From contig JBJKPL010000018.1 in NCBI GenBank assembly GCA_046706345.1, positions 1-6,155 of the forward strand: DNA of 6,155 nt, read 5' to 3'. The position numbers and the translations under genes were made by a program. A model generated the notes under the pieces. The model saw only the letters and a program-made list of their open reading frames with translations, searched no databases and was not told the origin of the DNA. Within the stretch, counting starts at the first letter, position 1; every line of letters begins with the position of its first letter. Positions 1 through 5,903 of the stretch are shown piece after piece. The stretch is from Sulfidibacterium sp046706345 (GTDB lineage Bacteria; Bacteroidota; Bacteroidia; Bacteroidales; F082).

Positions 1-35
1 AAATTATTCAGTGGGAAGATTGCCCTCATTTCTTT

Positions 36-43
36 TAAATTTG
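36..43 (+). promoter_or_regulatory. Candidate Bacteroidota -7 promoter element for the phosphate transporter
   Basis: The sequence TAAATTTG is an exact match to the Bacteroidota -7 consensus TAnnTTTG. It ends 16 nt before the ATG of the transporter gene, so transcription would start near 47-50 and leave a leader of about 10-13 nt. I see no good -33 TTTG at the usual spacing (the TTG at 20-22 leaves only 13 bp), so the call rests on the -7 element and its position. No Shine-Dalgarno sequence precedes the start. Confidence 0.45.
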
Positions 44-59
44 CGATCAAATTTACTTT

Positions 60-2357
60 ATGGAAAAGATTTACCTGATTCTTGTCATCGTACTGTTTCT
101 TCTTGCCATTTCAGATTTGATCGTTGGTGTCAGTAACGATGCTGTCAACTTTTTAAATTCTGCCGTTGGTTCGAAAGTCGCATCCTTCCGGGTGATCATT
201 ATCATGGCGGCTCTGGGTGTTTTGGTCGGAGCCACTTTTTCCAGCGGTATGATGGAAGTCGCCCGCAAGGGAATTTTTCACCCCCAGATGTTCTATTTCT
301 CGGAGATCATGATCATCTTCCTGGCGGTGATGACCACGGATATCATCATGCTGGATACCTTCAATACCTTTGGCCTGCCTACATCCACCACGGTTTCCAT
401 CGTGTTTGAATTGCTGGGATCGGCCGTGGCCATGGCATCCATCAAGCTTTCGGCTTCTCCCCAGGCGATGGCTTCCTTCAAGCAATATCTTTTCGAAAAC
501 CATTTTATCAACAGCCTCAATCAGCAGCTGAACCTGGGTGATTTCATTAACTCGGGTAAAGCCCTGGCCATCATTTCGGGAATCCTGTTTTCCGTTGCGG
601 TGGCTTTTGTGGTAGGAGCCGTGATTCAGTATATCGTCCGGATGATTTTCTCCTTTAATTACAAGAAAAGGATGAAATGGTTCGGCGGTTTGTGGGGTGG
701 GGTAGCCTTTACGGCCATTACCTATTTCATCGTCATCAAAGGCGCCAACGGCGTAAGCTTCCTGTCGCAAACCTCGAAAGATTGGATGCACAACAACACA
801 GGCCTGATCATGCTTTACAGCTTCTTTGCCTGGACCATTTTGCTGCAGTCGCTCAACTGGCTGTTCAAGTTCAATATTTTAAAAACCATTGTGCTGGTGG
901 GAACGTTTTCCCTGGCCCTGGCTTTTGCCGGCAACGACCTGGTGAACTTTATCGGTGTCCCGATCGCAGGATACAATGCCTATCAGGTCTATGCGCATAC
1001 CGTCGGGGCCAATGCCCATACGCTGCCCATGATGGCGCTGGGAGGCAAGGTAGCCACCCCGACCACTTTTCTTCTGCTGGCAGGTGTGGTGATGGTGTTA
1101 ACGCTGGCCATATCCAAAAAAGCCCGGACCGTGATCAAGACTTCCGTCGACCTGAGCCGTCAGGATGAGGGAGACGAACGCTTTAAAGCCAATGCGCTTT
1201 CCAAAGCCATCGTGCGGTCTTCCATTAATTTTTCCAAAGGGGTGAATAAGATCCTGCCGGCCCGTCTGGCTGCCGCGATCAACCGGCAGTTTGAACCTTT
1301 CACGGATGTGACGGTTAAACCCAAGGATGCCCCGGCTTTCGACCTGATCCGTGCTTCGGTGATCCTGGTGATCTCCAGCTTGCTGATCGCCCTGGGAACC
1401 TCGTTGACACTTCCCTTGTCCACTACTTATGTGACCTTTATGGTGGCCATGGGTACTTCCCTCGCCGATAAGGCCTGGGACAGAGAAAGTGCCGTTTACC
1501 GGATCTCCGGTGTGTTTTCTGTGATCGGCGTATGGTTCCTCACTGCATTTACCGCATTCACGATTTCTTTTATTTTGGTTTATGCTTACTATTACGGTGG
1601 AAATGTGACGATCTTCTTCTTCCTGGTACTGATTGCCTTCCTGGTGTATCGCTCTCACAGAGCCCATGGTAAAAAGCTTATCGAGGCAGAGAAAGATGGC
1701 GAAGGGGTTTACGGAATTACCGATGAGAACCTGGTGGAGCGGACCAAATCCACGTTGATCAGCAACCTCAAAAAGATCAACCGCGAGTTTCATCATACCC
1801 TTGACGGCCTGGAAAAAGAAGATATCAAAGAACTCAAGAAATCTAAAAAGGTCATCGATGAGATGGCTGCCCGCACCAAGTATCTGAAAAATCACATCAA
1901 CATCATCATTGAGCGGCTCCGGGAAGAATCGGTGGATACTTCCTATTATCTGGTCGAGGTCCTCGACTATATGCGCGAGATGATCCATAGCCTGGCCTTT
2001 GTCAATAATCCGGCCCTGACCCATGTGGACAACAACCATAAACCCCTGAAAGCGGAGCAGAAGGAAGAGCTGGACGAACTGGCCGGTTATGTGGAACGGT
2101 TACTGAAAATGGTCATGGAAGGTTTTGTGAATGATGATTTTTCAGGCCAGCCTAAAGTGCAGAAATTGCAAAAAGAGGCCATGGATTTTCTGGAAGATTG
2201 CCGTAAAGCGCAGATCCGTCGTATCAAAGGCGGTTTGGTTGGGACACGGAACAGTATCTTGTATCTGAATATGCTCAGTGAAACCAAAAACCTGCTGTTG
2301 CAGACCGGAAACCTGTTCAAATCAGAGCGTGACTTTATTAACTTTAAAAATCAATAA
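60..2357 (+). CDS. PiT-family inorganic phosphate transporter with C-terminal PhoU-like domain
   Basis: This is a 765-residue inner-membrane protein of the PiT family (ion-coupled inorganic phosphate uptake; the coupling ion cannot be read from the sequence). It has the duplicated PiT architecture. The first half carries SNDAVNFLNS (residues 25-34) and GLPTSTT (105-111). The second half carries GNDLVNFIGVP (291-301) and the matching LPLSTT (451-456). I count about 12 hydrophobic segments, near 5-22, 43-60, 82-100, 108-126, 166-190, 208-227, 249-268, 274-292, 333-351, 427-449, 484-510 and 514-531. A charged loop at about 352-425 separates the halves. Residues from about 535 to 765 are hydrophilic, helical and rich in Lys/Glu, resembling the PhoU/DUF47 helical-bundle domain. 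Classical PiT proteins are nearer 400-500 residues, so the tail accounts for the extra length. To my knowledge this long form is usual in Bacteroidota. The gene stands alone; the next gene, prmC, converges on it with a 35-bp gap. Confidence 0.93.
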   Translation: MEKIYLILVIVLFLLAISDLIVGVSNDAVNFLNSAVGSKVASFRVIIIMAALGVLVGATFSSGMMEVARKGIFHPQMFYFSEIMIIFLAVMTTDIIMLDTFNTFGLPTSTTVSIVFELLGSAVAMASIKLSASPQAMASFKQYLFENHFINSLNQQLNLGDFINSGKALAIISGILFSVAVAFVVGAVIQYIVRMIFSFNYKKRMKWFGGLWGGVAFTAITYFIVIKGANGVSFLSQTSKDWMHNNTGLIMLYSFFAWTILLQSLNWLFKFNILKTIVLVGTFSLALAFAGNDLVNFIGVPIAGYNAYQVYAHTVGANAHTLPMMALGGKVATPTTFLLLAGVVMVLTLAISKKARTVIKTSVDLSRQDEGDERFKANALSKAIVRSSINFSKGVNKILPARLAAAINRQFEPFTDVTVKPKDAPAFDLIRASVILVISSLLIALGTSLTLPLSTTYVTFMVAMGTSLADKAWDRESAVYRISGVFSVIGVWFLTAFTAFTISFILVYAYYYGGNVTIFFFLVLIAFLVYRSHRAHGKKLIEAEKDGEGVYGITDENLVERTKSTLISNLKKINREFHHTLDGLEKEDIKELKKSKKVIDEMAARTKYLKNHINIIIERLREESVDTSYYLVEVLDYMREMIHSLAFVNNPALTHVDNNHKPLKAEQKEELDELAGYVERLLKMVMEGFVNDDFSGQPKVQKLQKEAMDFLEDCRKAQIRRIKGGLVGTRNSILYLNMLSETKNLLLQTGNLFKSERDFINFKNQ

Positions 2358-2392
2358 CCCACGCGAGCCTCGTTCTTCGGAAAATAGATTTG

Positions 2393-3253
2393 CTACCTGA
2401 CGGCGAAAAGAAAACGGTCCTTTCCTCTGAAATCTTTGTGTAGGACCACCTGTTTCAGGGAATGACTCCGGACCAGAGCCATCAAATCCTCGCCGTAAGC
2501 TTCATGGATCTCAAGAAACAAATACCCGTTTTCTGCCAGGTGTACCTGGCAGAATTCGAGTATTTTCCTGTAAAAGTAAAGGGGATCACCCTGAGGCGCA
2601 AACAGCGCGGTGGACGGCTCCCAGTCCAGCACGTTTCGGCTCATCTGCGCCTTGTCCTCTTGCGTGACATAAGGGGGGTTGCTGACTACCACATCGAAAA
2701 TGCCCAGTGTCCCGGTTTGTGTGGGATCGGAGATGTCTGCATGGATGAAGTCCACCGCACTTTGGTGGATCATGGCATTCTTTCTTGCCGTTGTCAGCGC
2801 CTCTTCCGAAACATCCAGCCCGGTGACATCACAGTCGGGAAGTTGGCTTTTCAAAGCGACGGCAATGCATCCGCTCCCCGTTCCGATGTCCAGGATCCGT
2901 TTCTTTTTAAATCCTTTACGGAGAATAAGCTCCACCAACTCTTCCGTTTCCGGACGGGGGATCAGTACGCCGGGACGGACCTCGAAGCGCAAGCCCTGAA
3001 AAAAAACTTCCCCCAAAACGTATTGGATCGGCTCAGACTTCAACAACCGCTTCAGGGCAAAATGAAACTTCAGTAGCTCCGATTCGGAAAGCCGGAAGTC
3101 AGGCTGTAACGCCTGTTGAATCCGGGTCAGCCCCAGGAAATGTCCGATCATTAAATTGACCAGGTTTTCGGCTTCCGCGGATGAATAAAGCGGCTCGAGC
3201 CGGCTGCGGAAAATGGCCTTTAAATCCGATAAACGATTCGAGGGATAATTCAT
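2393..3253 (-). CDS. prmC: Peptide chain release factor N5-glutamine methyltransferase
   Basis: PrmC (HemK) is a cytosolic enzyme that uses S-adenosylmethionine to methylate the glutamine of the GGQ motif in release factors RF1 and RF2, which improves translation termination. The 286-residue product has both parts of the family. Residues 1-75 form a helical N-terminal domain that binds the release factor, with EPIQYVLGE at 75-83. The Rossmann methyltransferase domain follows, with LIPRPETEELVE (97-108), the SAM-binding loop DIGTGSGCIAVAL (122-134), the acidic strand end GLDVSEEAL (145-153), and the catalytic SNPPYV (191-196) that contacts the substrate glutamine. The frame stays open to an ATG at 3307, adding 18 residues (MKTDRNPLFLKKMGLLCS). 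I prefer the ATG at 3253 because MNYPSNRLSDLKAIF resembles the usual family N-terminus and the longer form would leave only 35 bp to the divergent gene. No key residue is missing. Confidence 0.95.
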   Translation of the reverse strand: MNYPSNRLSDLKAIFRSRLEPLYSSAEAENLVNLMIGHFLGLTRIQQALQPDFRLSESELLKFHFALKRLLKSEPIQYVLGEVFFQGLRFEVRPGVLIPRPETEELVELILRKGFKKKRILDIGTGSGCIAVALKSQLPDCDVTGLDVSEEALTTARKNAMIHQSAVDFIHADISDPTQTGTLGIFDVVVSNPPYVTQEDKAQMSRNVLDWEPSTALFAPQGDPLYFYRKILEFCQVHLAENGYLFLEIHEAYGEDLMALVRSHSLKQVVLHKDFRGKDRFLFAVR

Positions 3254-3257
3254 GCTG

Positions 3258-3265
3258 CAAAGTAA
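3258..3265 (-). promoter_or_regulatory. Possible -7 element for prmC
   Basis: On the minus strand TTACTTTG matches TAnnTTTG at all but one of the fixed positions and ends 4 nt before the preferred prmC ATG at 3253. A very weak -33 candidate (CTG at 3284-3286) sits 18 bp upstream. If real, the transcript would start at or almost at the start codon. With one mismatch and a poor -33 this is only suggestive. Confidence 0.22.
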
Positions 3266-3308
3266 GCCCATTTTTTTCAGAAACAGCGGATTTCGGTCGG
3301 TTTTCACG

Positions 3309-3337
3309 TTGGTTTCCGCACTACTTTCTTAGCTTTG
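3309..3337 (+). promoter_or_regulatory. Bacteroidota-type promoter for the THEP1-like NTPase gene
   Basis: A -33 TTG (3309-3311) and an exact -7 match TAGCTTTG (3330-3337) are separated by 18 bp, within the spacing normally seen for the Bacteroidota housekeeping sigma factor. The -7 element ends only 5 nt before the ATG at 3343. The predicted start point (about 3341-3344) therefore coincides with the start codon, implying a leaderless or nearly leaderless mRNA. The promoter also lies upstream of the longer alternative prmC start at 3307. Confidence 0.55.
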
Positions 3338-3342
3338 TACTG

Positions 3343-3879
3343 ATGGAAAATTCAAAGGTTTTTATCATTTCAGCAGGGCAGGGCCGTGGAAAGACGACTT
3401 TCCTGAAATCTGTCCTGAACGAGCTGAAAGGCCTGGGGGTTCGGATGGCGGGTTTTTATGCCGAAGGGCACTGGAAAAACGATCTGCGGGTGCAATTTGA
3501 TGTGGTTGATATCAACCACCCCGAAAGCCGGTTGCTATGCACCGATGAACCACGAACGGGCTATTCGAAAGCAGGACGGTTTTATTTTGATCCGGCTGCC
3601 ATCCGCTGGGGCGAAGCCCTGCTGCAAACCGAAAACCGGGACCCCAAATGCCTGTCCGTACTGGACGAGGTAGGGAAATTTGAGTTAAACCATCTGGTAT
3701 GGTATCCGGCTTTGAAGTCTCTGTTGGACAACTGCCAACCGGTCCTGATCACCGTCAGAAGCGAAATGCTCCACGACCTGATACAGGAATTCGGGATCCG
3801 GGAACCGAGGGTCTTTGGCCTGGAACAGGCACAAAAAAAAGTTGCCCGGACGATCGCCGGACAACTCGGATATTTTTGA
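3343..3879 (+). CDS. THEP1-like P-loop nucleoside-triphosphatase
   Basis: The product is a 178-residue soluble P-loop NTPase resembling the THEP1/NTPase_1 family, whose studied members hydrolyse nucleoside triphosphates; their cellular role is not settled. The Walker A loop is AGQGRGKTT (residues 11-19), fitting [AG]-x4-G-K-T with Ala in the first place. The segment GFYAEGHWKNDLRVQFDVVD (37-56) corresponds to the family's conserved region after the P-loop. The Walker B region is LSVLDEVGKFEL (104-115), with acidic residues D108 and E109, close to the family's DEIGxMEL motif. No membrane segment or signal peptide is seen. The frame is open further upstream to 3181, but that extension runs antisense through the prmC start and looks non-coding. 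The ATG at 3343 gives the family's usual length and sits just after a good promoter. The gene is divergent from prmC and convergent with the zinc-ribbon gene, 16 bp apart. Its last codons overlap a terminator for the opposite strand. Substrate and function cannot be told from here. Confidence 0.85.
   Translation: MENSKVFIISAGQGRGKTTFLKSVLNELKGLGVRMAGFYAEGHWKNDLRVQFDVVDINHPESRLLCTDEPRTGYSKAGRFYFDPAAIRWGEALLQTENRDPKCLSVLDEVGKFELNHLVWYPALKSLLDNCQPVLITVRSEMLHDLIQEFGIREPRVFGLEQAQKKVARTIAGQLGYF
3833..3865 (-). terminator. Intrinsic terminator of the nif3/zinc-ribbon operon, inside the opposing NTPase gene
   Basis: Read on the minus strand, 3865-3841 folds as a 9-bp stem: GUUG-U-CCGG pairs with CCGG-G-CAAC, one pair being a U-G wobble, around a 7-nt loop. 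It is followed directly by eight U residues (3840-3833). This is a textbook rho-independent terminator, 30 nt past the stop codon of the zinc-ribbon gene. On the plus strand the wobble becomes a C-A mismatch, and the only T run (TTTTT, 3873-3877) lies 7 nt beyond the stem, so termination of the NTPase transcript here would be weaker. The element encodes NTPase residues KKVARTIAGQ, close to the C-terminus. Confidence 0.8.
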
Positions 3880-3885
3880 TCGGAA

Positions 3886-3907
3886 GAAGCCGGATCTATT
3901 CGGCTTT
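3886..3907. other. Hairpin in the convergent 3' region, overlapping the zinc-ribbon stop codon
   Basis: AAGCCG (3887-3892) and CGGCTT (3901-3906) form a perfect 6-bp inverted repeat with an 8-nt loop, extendable by one G-T pair. The stop codon of the zinc-ribbon gene (3896-3898) lies in the loop. On the plus strand, 7 nt past the NTPase stop, no T run follows. On the minus strand only a mixed TTCTTCC follows. It may assist termination or stabilise a 3' end, but alone it does not look like a complete terminator. Confidence 0.35.
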
Positions 3908-4669
3908 GGTACGGTTGACGATATCGTCATCCACAAGGATCCGTCCGCAATATTCGCACACGATGATCTTTTTGTGCAGTTTGATGTCCATCTGATGCTG
4001 CGGCGGGATCTTATTGAAGCAGCCCCCACAGGCATCCCGTTCGATCTGCACCACCGCCAGGCCGTTCCGGAAGTTCTTCCGGATCCTTTTGTATGCCGAC
4101 AACAGACGGTCTTCGATATAATGTTCGTTATCCTTGGACAGGCGGATCAGTTCCTTCTCTTCCTTTTCGGTTTCGGAAACAATGCCGCTCAATTCGGCTT
4201 TCTTGGCCTCGAGGTCCTGCTCCCGGAGGGACATCTTTTCCTGTGTATCTTCAATTTCGGCGATCAGATTTTCGATCTGGATCCGGGCTTCCTTCATTTT
4301 CTTTTCAGCCAGCTGAATTTCAAGGTTCTGGAATTCAACTTCTTTGCTCAGAGAATCGTATTCGCGGTTGTTGCGAACATTCATCTGCTGCTCTTCGTAT
4401 TTCTTGATCAGGGATTTGCTTTCTTTGATGGCGCTTTCCTTTTCGACCACAAAATGCTCGAAACGGCTTTTTTCTTCCTGCAGGTTTGAAATACGGGTGG
4501 CCAATCCTTCCAAATCATCTTCAAGGTCCTCAACCTCAAGGGGTAATTCCCCTCTGATGATCTTTATTTTGTCAATTTGTGAATCTATTTGCTGGAGATT
4601 ATACAATGAGATCAGCTTTTTTTCTACGCTAACTTCGTTTTCAACCTGAGTGTTATTTTCCTTTGCCAT
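3896..4669 (-). CDS. Coiled-coil protein with C-terminal C4 zinc ribbon (zf-RING_7 / DUF164 family)
   Basis: The 257-residue product is a long helical protein ending in a small zinc-binding module. Residues 16 to about 190 are rich in Glu, Lys, Leu and Gln with heptad-like spacing, predicting an antiparallel coiled-coil hairpin. The family's conserved patch VRNNREYDSLSKEVEF is at 98-113. The zinc ribbon uses four cysteines: C214 and C217 (CGGC), and C238 and C241 (CEYC). Related proteins are Helicobacter HP0958 (FlgZ) and Chlamydia CT398 (CdsZ), which have been linked to the sigma-54 factor RpoN and, in Helicobacter, to flagellin mRNA. Whether that applies here is unknown. No signal peptide is seen, so a cytosolic location is likely. 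The gene follows the Nif3-family gene by 19 bp with no promoter visible between them, so the two are probably co-transcribed. A strong terminator follows. Confidence 0.88.
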   Translation of the reverse strand: MAKENNTQVENEVSVEKKLISLYNLQQIDSQIDKIKIIRGELPLEVEDLEDDLEGLATRISNLQEEKSRFEHFVVEKESAIKESKSLIKKYEEQQMNVRNNREYDSLSKEVEFQNLEIQLAEKKMKEARIQIENLIAEIEDTQEKMSLREQDLEAKKAELSGIVSETEKEEKELIRLSKDNEHYIEDRLLSAYKRIRKNFRNGLAVVQIERDACGGCFNKIPPQHQMDIKLHKKIIVCEYCGRILVDDDIVNRTKAE

Positions 4670-4688
4670 AATTAATTAAGTTACAGAA

Positions 4689-5786
4689 CTACATAAAAGA
4701 GACGGGATTCGTATTCATACTTGAAATTTGGAGTGCAAAATTAGGAAATTTTTTTGTTAATAGGTCAAATAATAATGCTTTCGTAAATTGCTCAGTTTCA
4801 TAATGTCCGGCATCTACCAGGGTCATTTTTCCCTGATAAAGGAAAAAATCATGATATTTTAGATCGGCCGTAACAAATAAATCAGCACCCTGACGGAACG
4901 CATCTTCCATCAAAAAACTGCCGCTTCCGCCGCACAGGGCCACGGTTTTCACTTTTCTGCCGTTGTGGAACGGCCCGTGCCGCAGTCCGGACGCTTTGAG
5001 TTTGATTTTCAATGATCTCAGAAAGTCTTCCACATCCGTTTCCGTGTCCAGGGTCCCGATCAGGCCGGAACCGATGCGGTTGCTGGTGTTTTGAAGGGGA
5101 TAAAGATCATAGGCAACTTCTTCATAAGGGTGGACCTTCAACATCGCCTGCAGGACGCCGGAGATCCGCCAGGCCGGCACGATGGTTTCAATACGTACTT
5201 CCTCCTCAAAGTGAAGCTTGTCCTTCTCACCCACAAAAGGATGGGCGCCTTCGCCGGCCTGAAAGCTTCCCTGGCCTTCCGCGTTGAAACTGCAGTGACT
5301 GTAATTGCCAATATGCCCGGCTCCTGCTTCCAGCATGCTGTTCCTGACTGCTTCGGCATGACCCTGGGGACAGAAAACCACCAGCTTGTTCAGCTGCCCG
5401 GTTTTGGACGAAAGCACCCGTGTGTTTTGTAAACCGATCTCCTGGGCCAGCGCCCCGTTGACACCCCCGGAAACATTGTCAAGGTTGGTATGAATGGCAT
5501 AAACGGCCAGGTCGTTTTTCACCGCTTTTAGGACCAGTTCCTCTACCAGATTGTTTCCGTTGAGTCTTTTCAGCCCCTTAAATATCAGGGGATGATGCGA
5601 AATGAGGAGGTCGCAGCCGTTTTGGATGGCTTCGTCCATCACTTCATGGGTCACATCCAGTGCTATGAGCGCTTTTTTTACCTGCTGCGTTTGCGATCCG
5701 ATCAGCAAACCGGAATTGTCATAAGATTCCTGCAGACCCAACGGGGCTTTTTGTTCCAGAAAATCAGTAATTTCTTTTAAATTCAT
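4689..5786 (-). CDS. Nif3-family dinuclear metal centre protein (YqfO-type, with inserted domain)
   Basis: This is a 365-residue member of the Nif3 / GTP cyclohydrolase I type 2 family, proteins that form hexameric rings with a two-metal site in each subunit. The metal ligands are all present: H64 and H65 (SHHPLIFKG), D103 (with H99, in HTNLD), and H328 and E332 (GHYETE). They match E. coli YbgI H63, H64, D101, H215 and E219 in order and spacing. The first and last parts (about 1-125 and 235-365) form the Nif3 core. About 130-232 is the inserted PII/CutA-like domain seen in B. subtilis YqfO, with PAWRISGVLQAM and VHPYEEVAYD (218-227) as typical motifs. The length suits this long form (about 370 residues). 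The end NTNPVSF is also typical. Family function is uncertain: a GTP cyclohydrolase activity has been claimed for some members and is not general. The gene leads the operon with the zinc-ribbon protein and is divergent from lpxK. A weak AAGG lies about 9 nt before the ATG. Confidence 0.93.
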   Translation of the reverse strand: MNLKEITDFLEQKAPLGLQESYDNSGLLIGSQTQQVKKALIALDVTHEVMDEAIQNGCDLLISHHPLIFKGLKRLNGNNLVEELVLKAVKNDLAVYAIHTNLDNVSGGVNGALAQEIGLQNTRVLSSKTGQLNKLVVFCPQGHAEAVRNSMLEAGAGHIGNYSHCSFNAEGQGSFQAGEGAHPFVGEKDKLHFEEEVRIETIVPAWRISGVLQAMLKVHPYEEVAYDLYPLQNTSNRIGSGLIGTLDTETDVEDFLRSLKIKLKASGLRHGPFHNGRKVKTVALCGGSGSFLMEDAFRQGADLFVTADLKYHDFFLYQGKMTLVDAGHYETEQFTKALLFDLLTKKFPNFALQISSMNTNPVSFM

Positions 5787-5816
5787 AGAAGCGTAACCTT
5801 GTTTTTTTCATGAGAA

Positions 5817-5858
5817 TAAGGATGAATCCCTTACTTTTGGAAAAATTTTCATAAAATT
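5817..5858. repeat. Two short inverted repeats flanking the candidate lpxK -7 element
   Basis: In the 117-bp gap between the divergent Nif3 and lpxK genes there are two dyads. One is TAAGG-N7-CCTTA (5817-5833), which overlaps the first bases of the -7 element. The other is AATTTT-CAT-AAAATT (5844-5858), at the predicted transcription start. They could be protein-binding sites or leader structure. They are short and AT-rich, so chance is a real alternative. Confidence 0.25.
5832..5839 (+). promoter_or_regulatory. Candidate -7 promoter element for lpxK
   Basis: TACTTTTG exactly matches TAnnTTTG. The predicted start of transcription is near 5844-5846, leaving a leader of about 60 nt before the lpxK ATG at 5904. 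No clear TTTG lies at the expected -33 position; the sequence there is a T run followed by CATG. A comparable -7 element for the divergent Nif3 gene was not found; the best was TATTATTG at 5869-5862 on the minus strand, with one mismatch and no -33. Confidence 0.4.
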
Positions 5859-5903
5859 ACACAATAATAACTCAAAAAGGTTCCACCGATACTCGAATTT
5901 AAA

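Noticed and set aside
153..791. 212-codon minus-strand open frame opposite the transporter's first half
   Set aside because: Low-complexity His/Gly/Asp-rich translation opposite a well-supported gene; no promoter or family resemblance.
1098..2039. 313-codon open frame on the minus strand, antisense to the phosphate transporter
   Set aside because: Its product is rich in His, Gln, Gly and Arg with no recognisable motif, and it lies wholly opposite a clear membrane-protein gene. It is a frame shadow.
2358..2392. Possible terminator in the 35-bp convergent gap between the transporter and prmC
   Set aside because: Only CGAGCCTCG is self-complementary, which leaves a 3-bp stem on a 3-nt loop, and no T run follows in either direction at a usable distance.
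2462..3076. 204-codon plus-strand open frame antisense to prmC
   Set aside because: prmC has every family motif on the other strand; this translation has none.
3815..4489. 224-codon plus-strand open frame opposite the zinc-ribbon gene
   Set aside because: The Phe/Leu-rich translation is what the antisense of a Glu/Lys-rich coiled coil gives. It also starts inside the NTPase gene in another frame.
4670..4688. TTAATTAA-type palindrome between the Nif3 and zinc-ribbon genes
   Set aside because: It is a short AT-rich self-complementary string in a 19-bp gap with no partner elements; chance is sufficient.
5764..5811. A 15-codon minus-strand frame (MKKTRLRFYEFKRNY) overlapping the Nif3 start, considered as a regulatory upstream ORF
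   Set aside because: It is out of frame, very short, has no clear ribosome site and no known leader-peptide signature. It is most simply chance, though conservation in relatives would change that.
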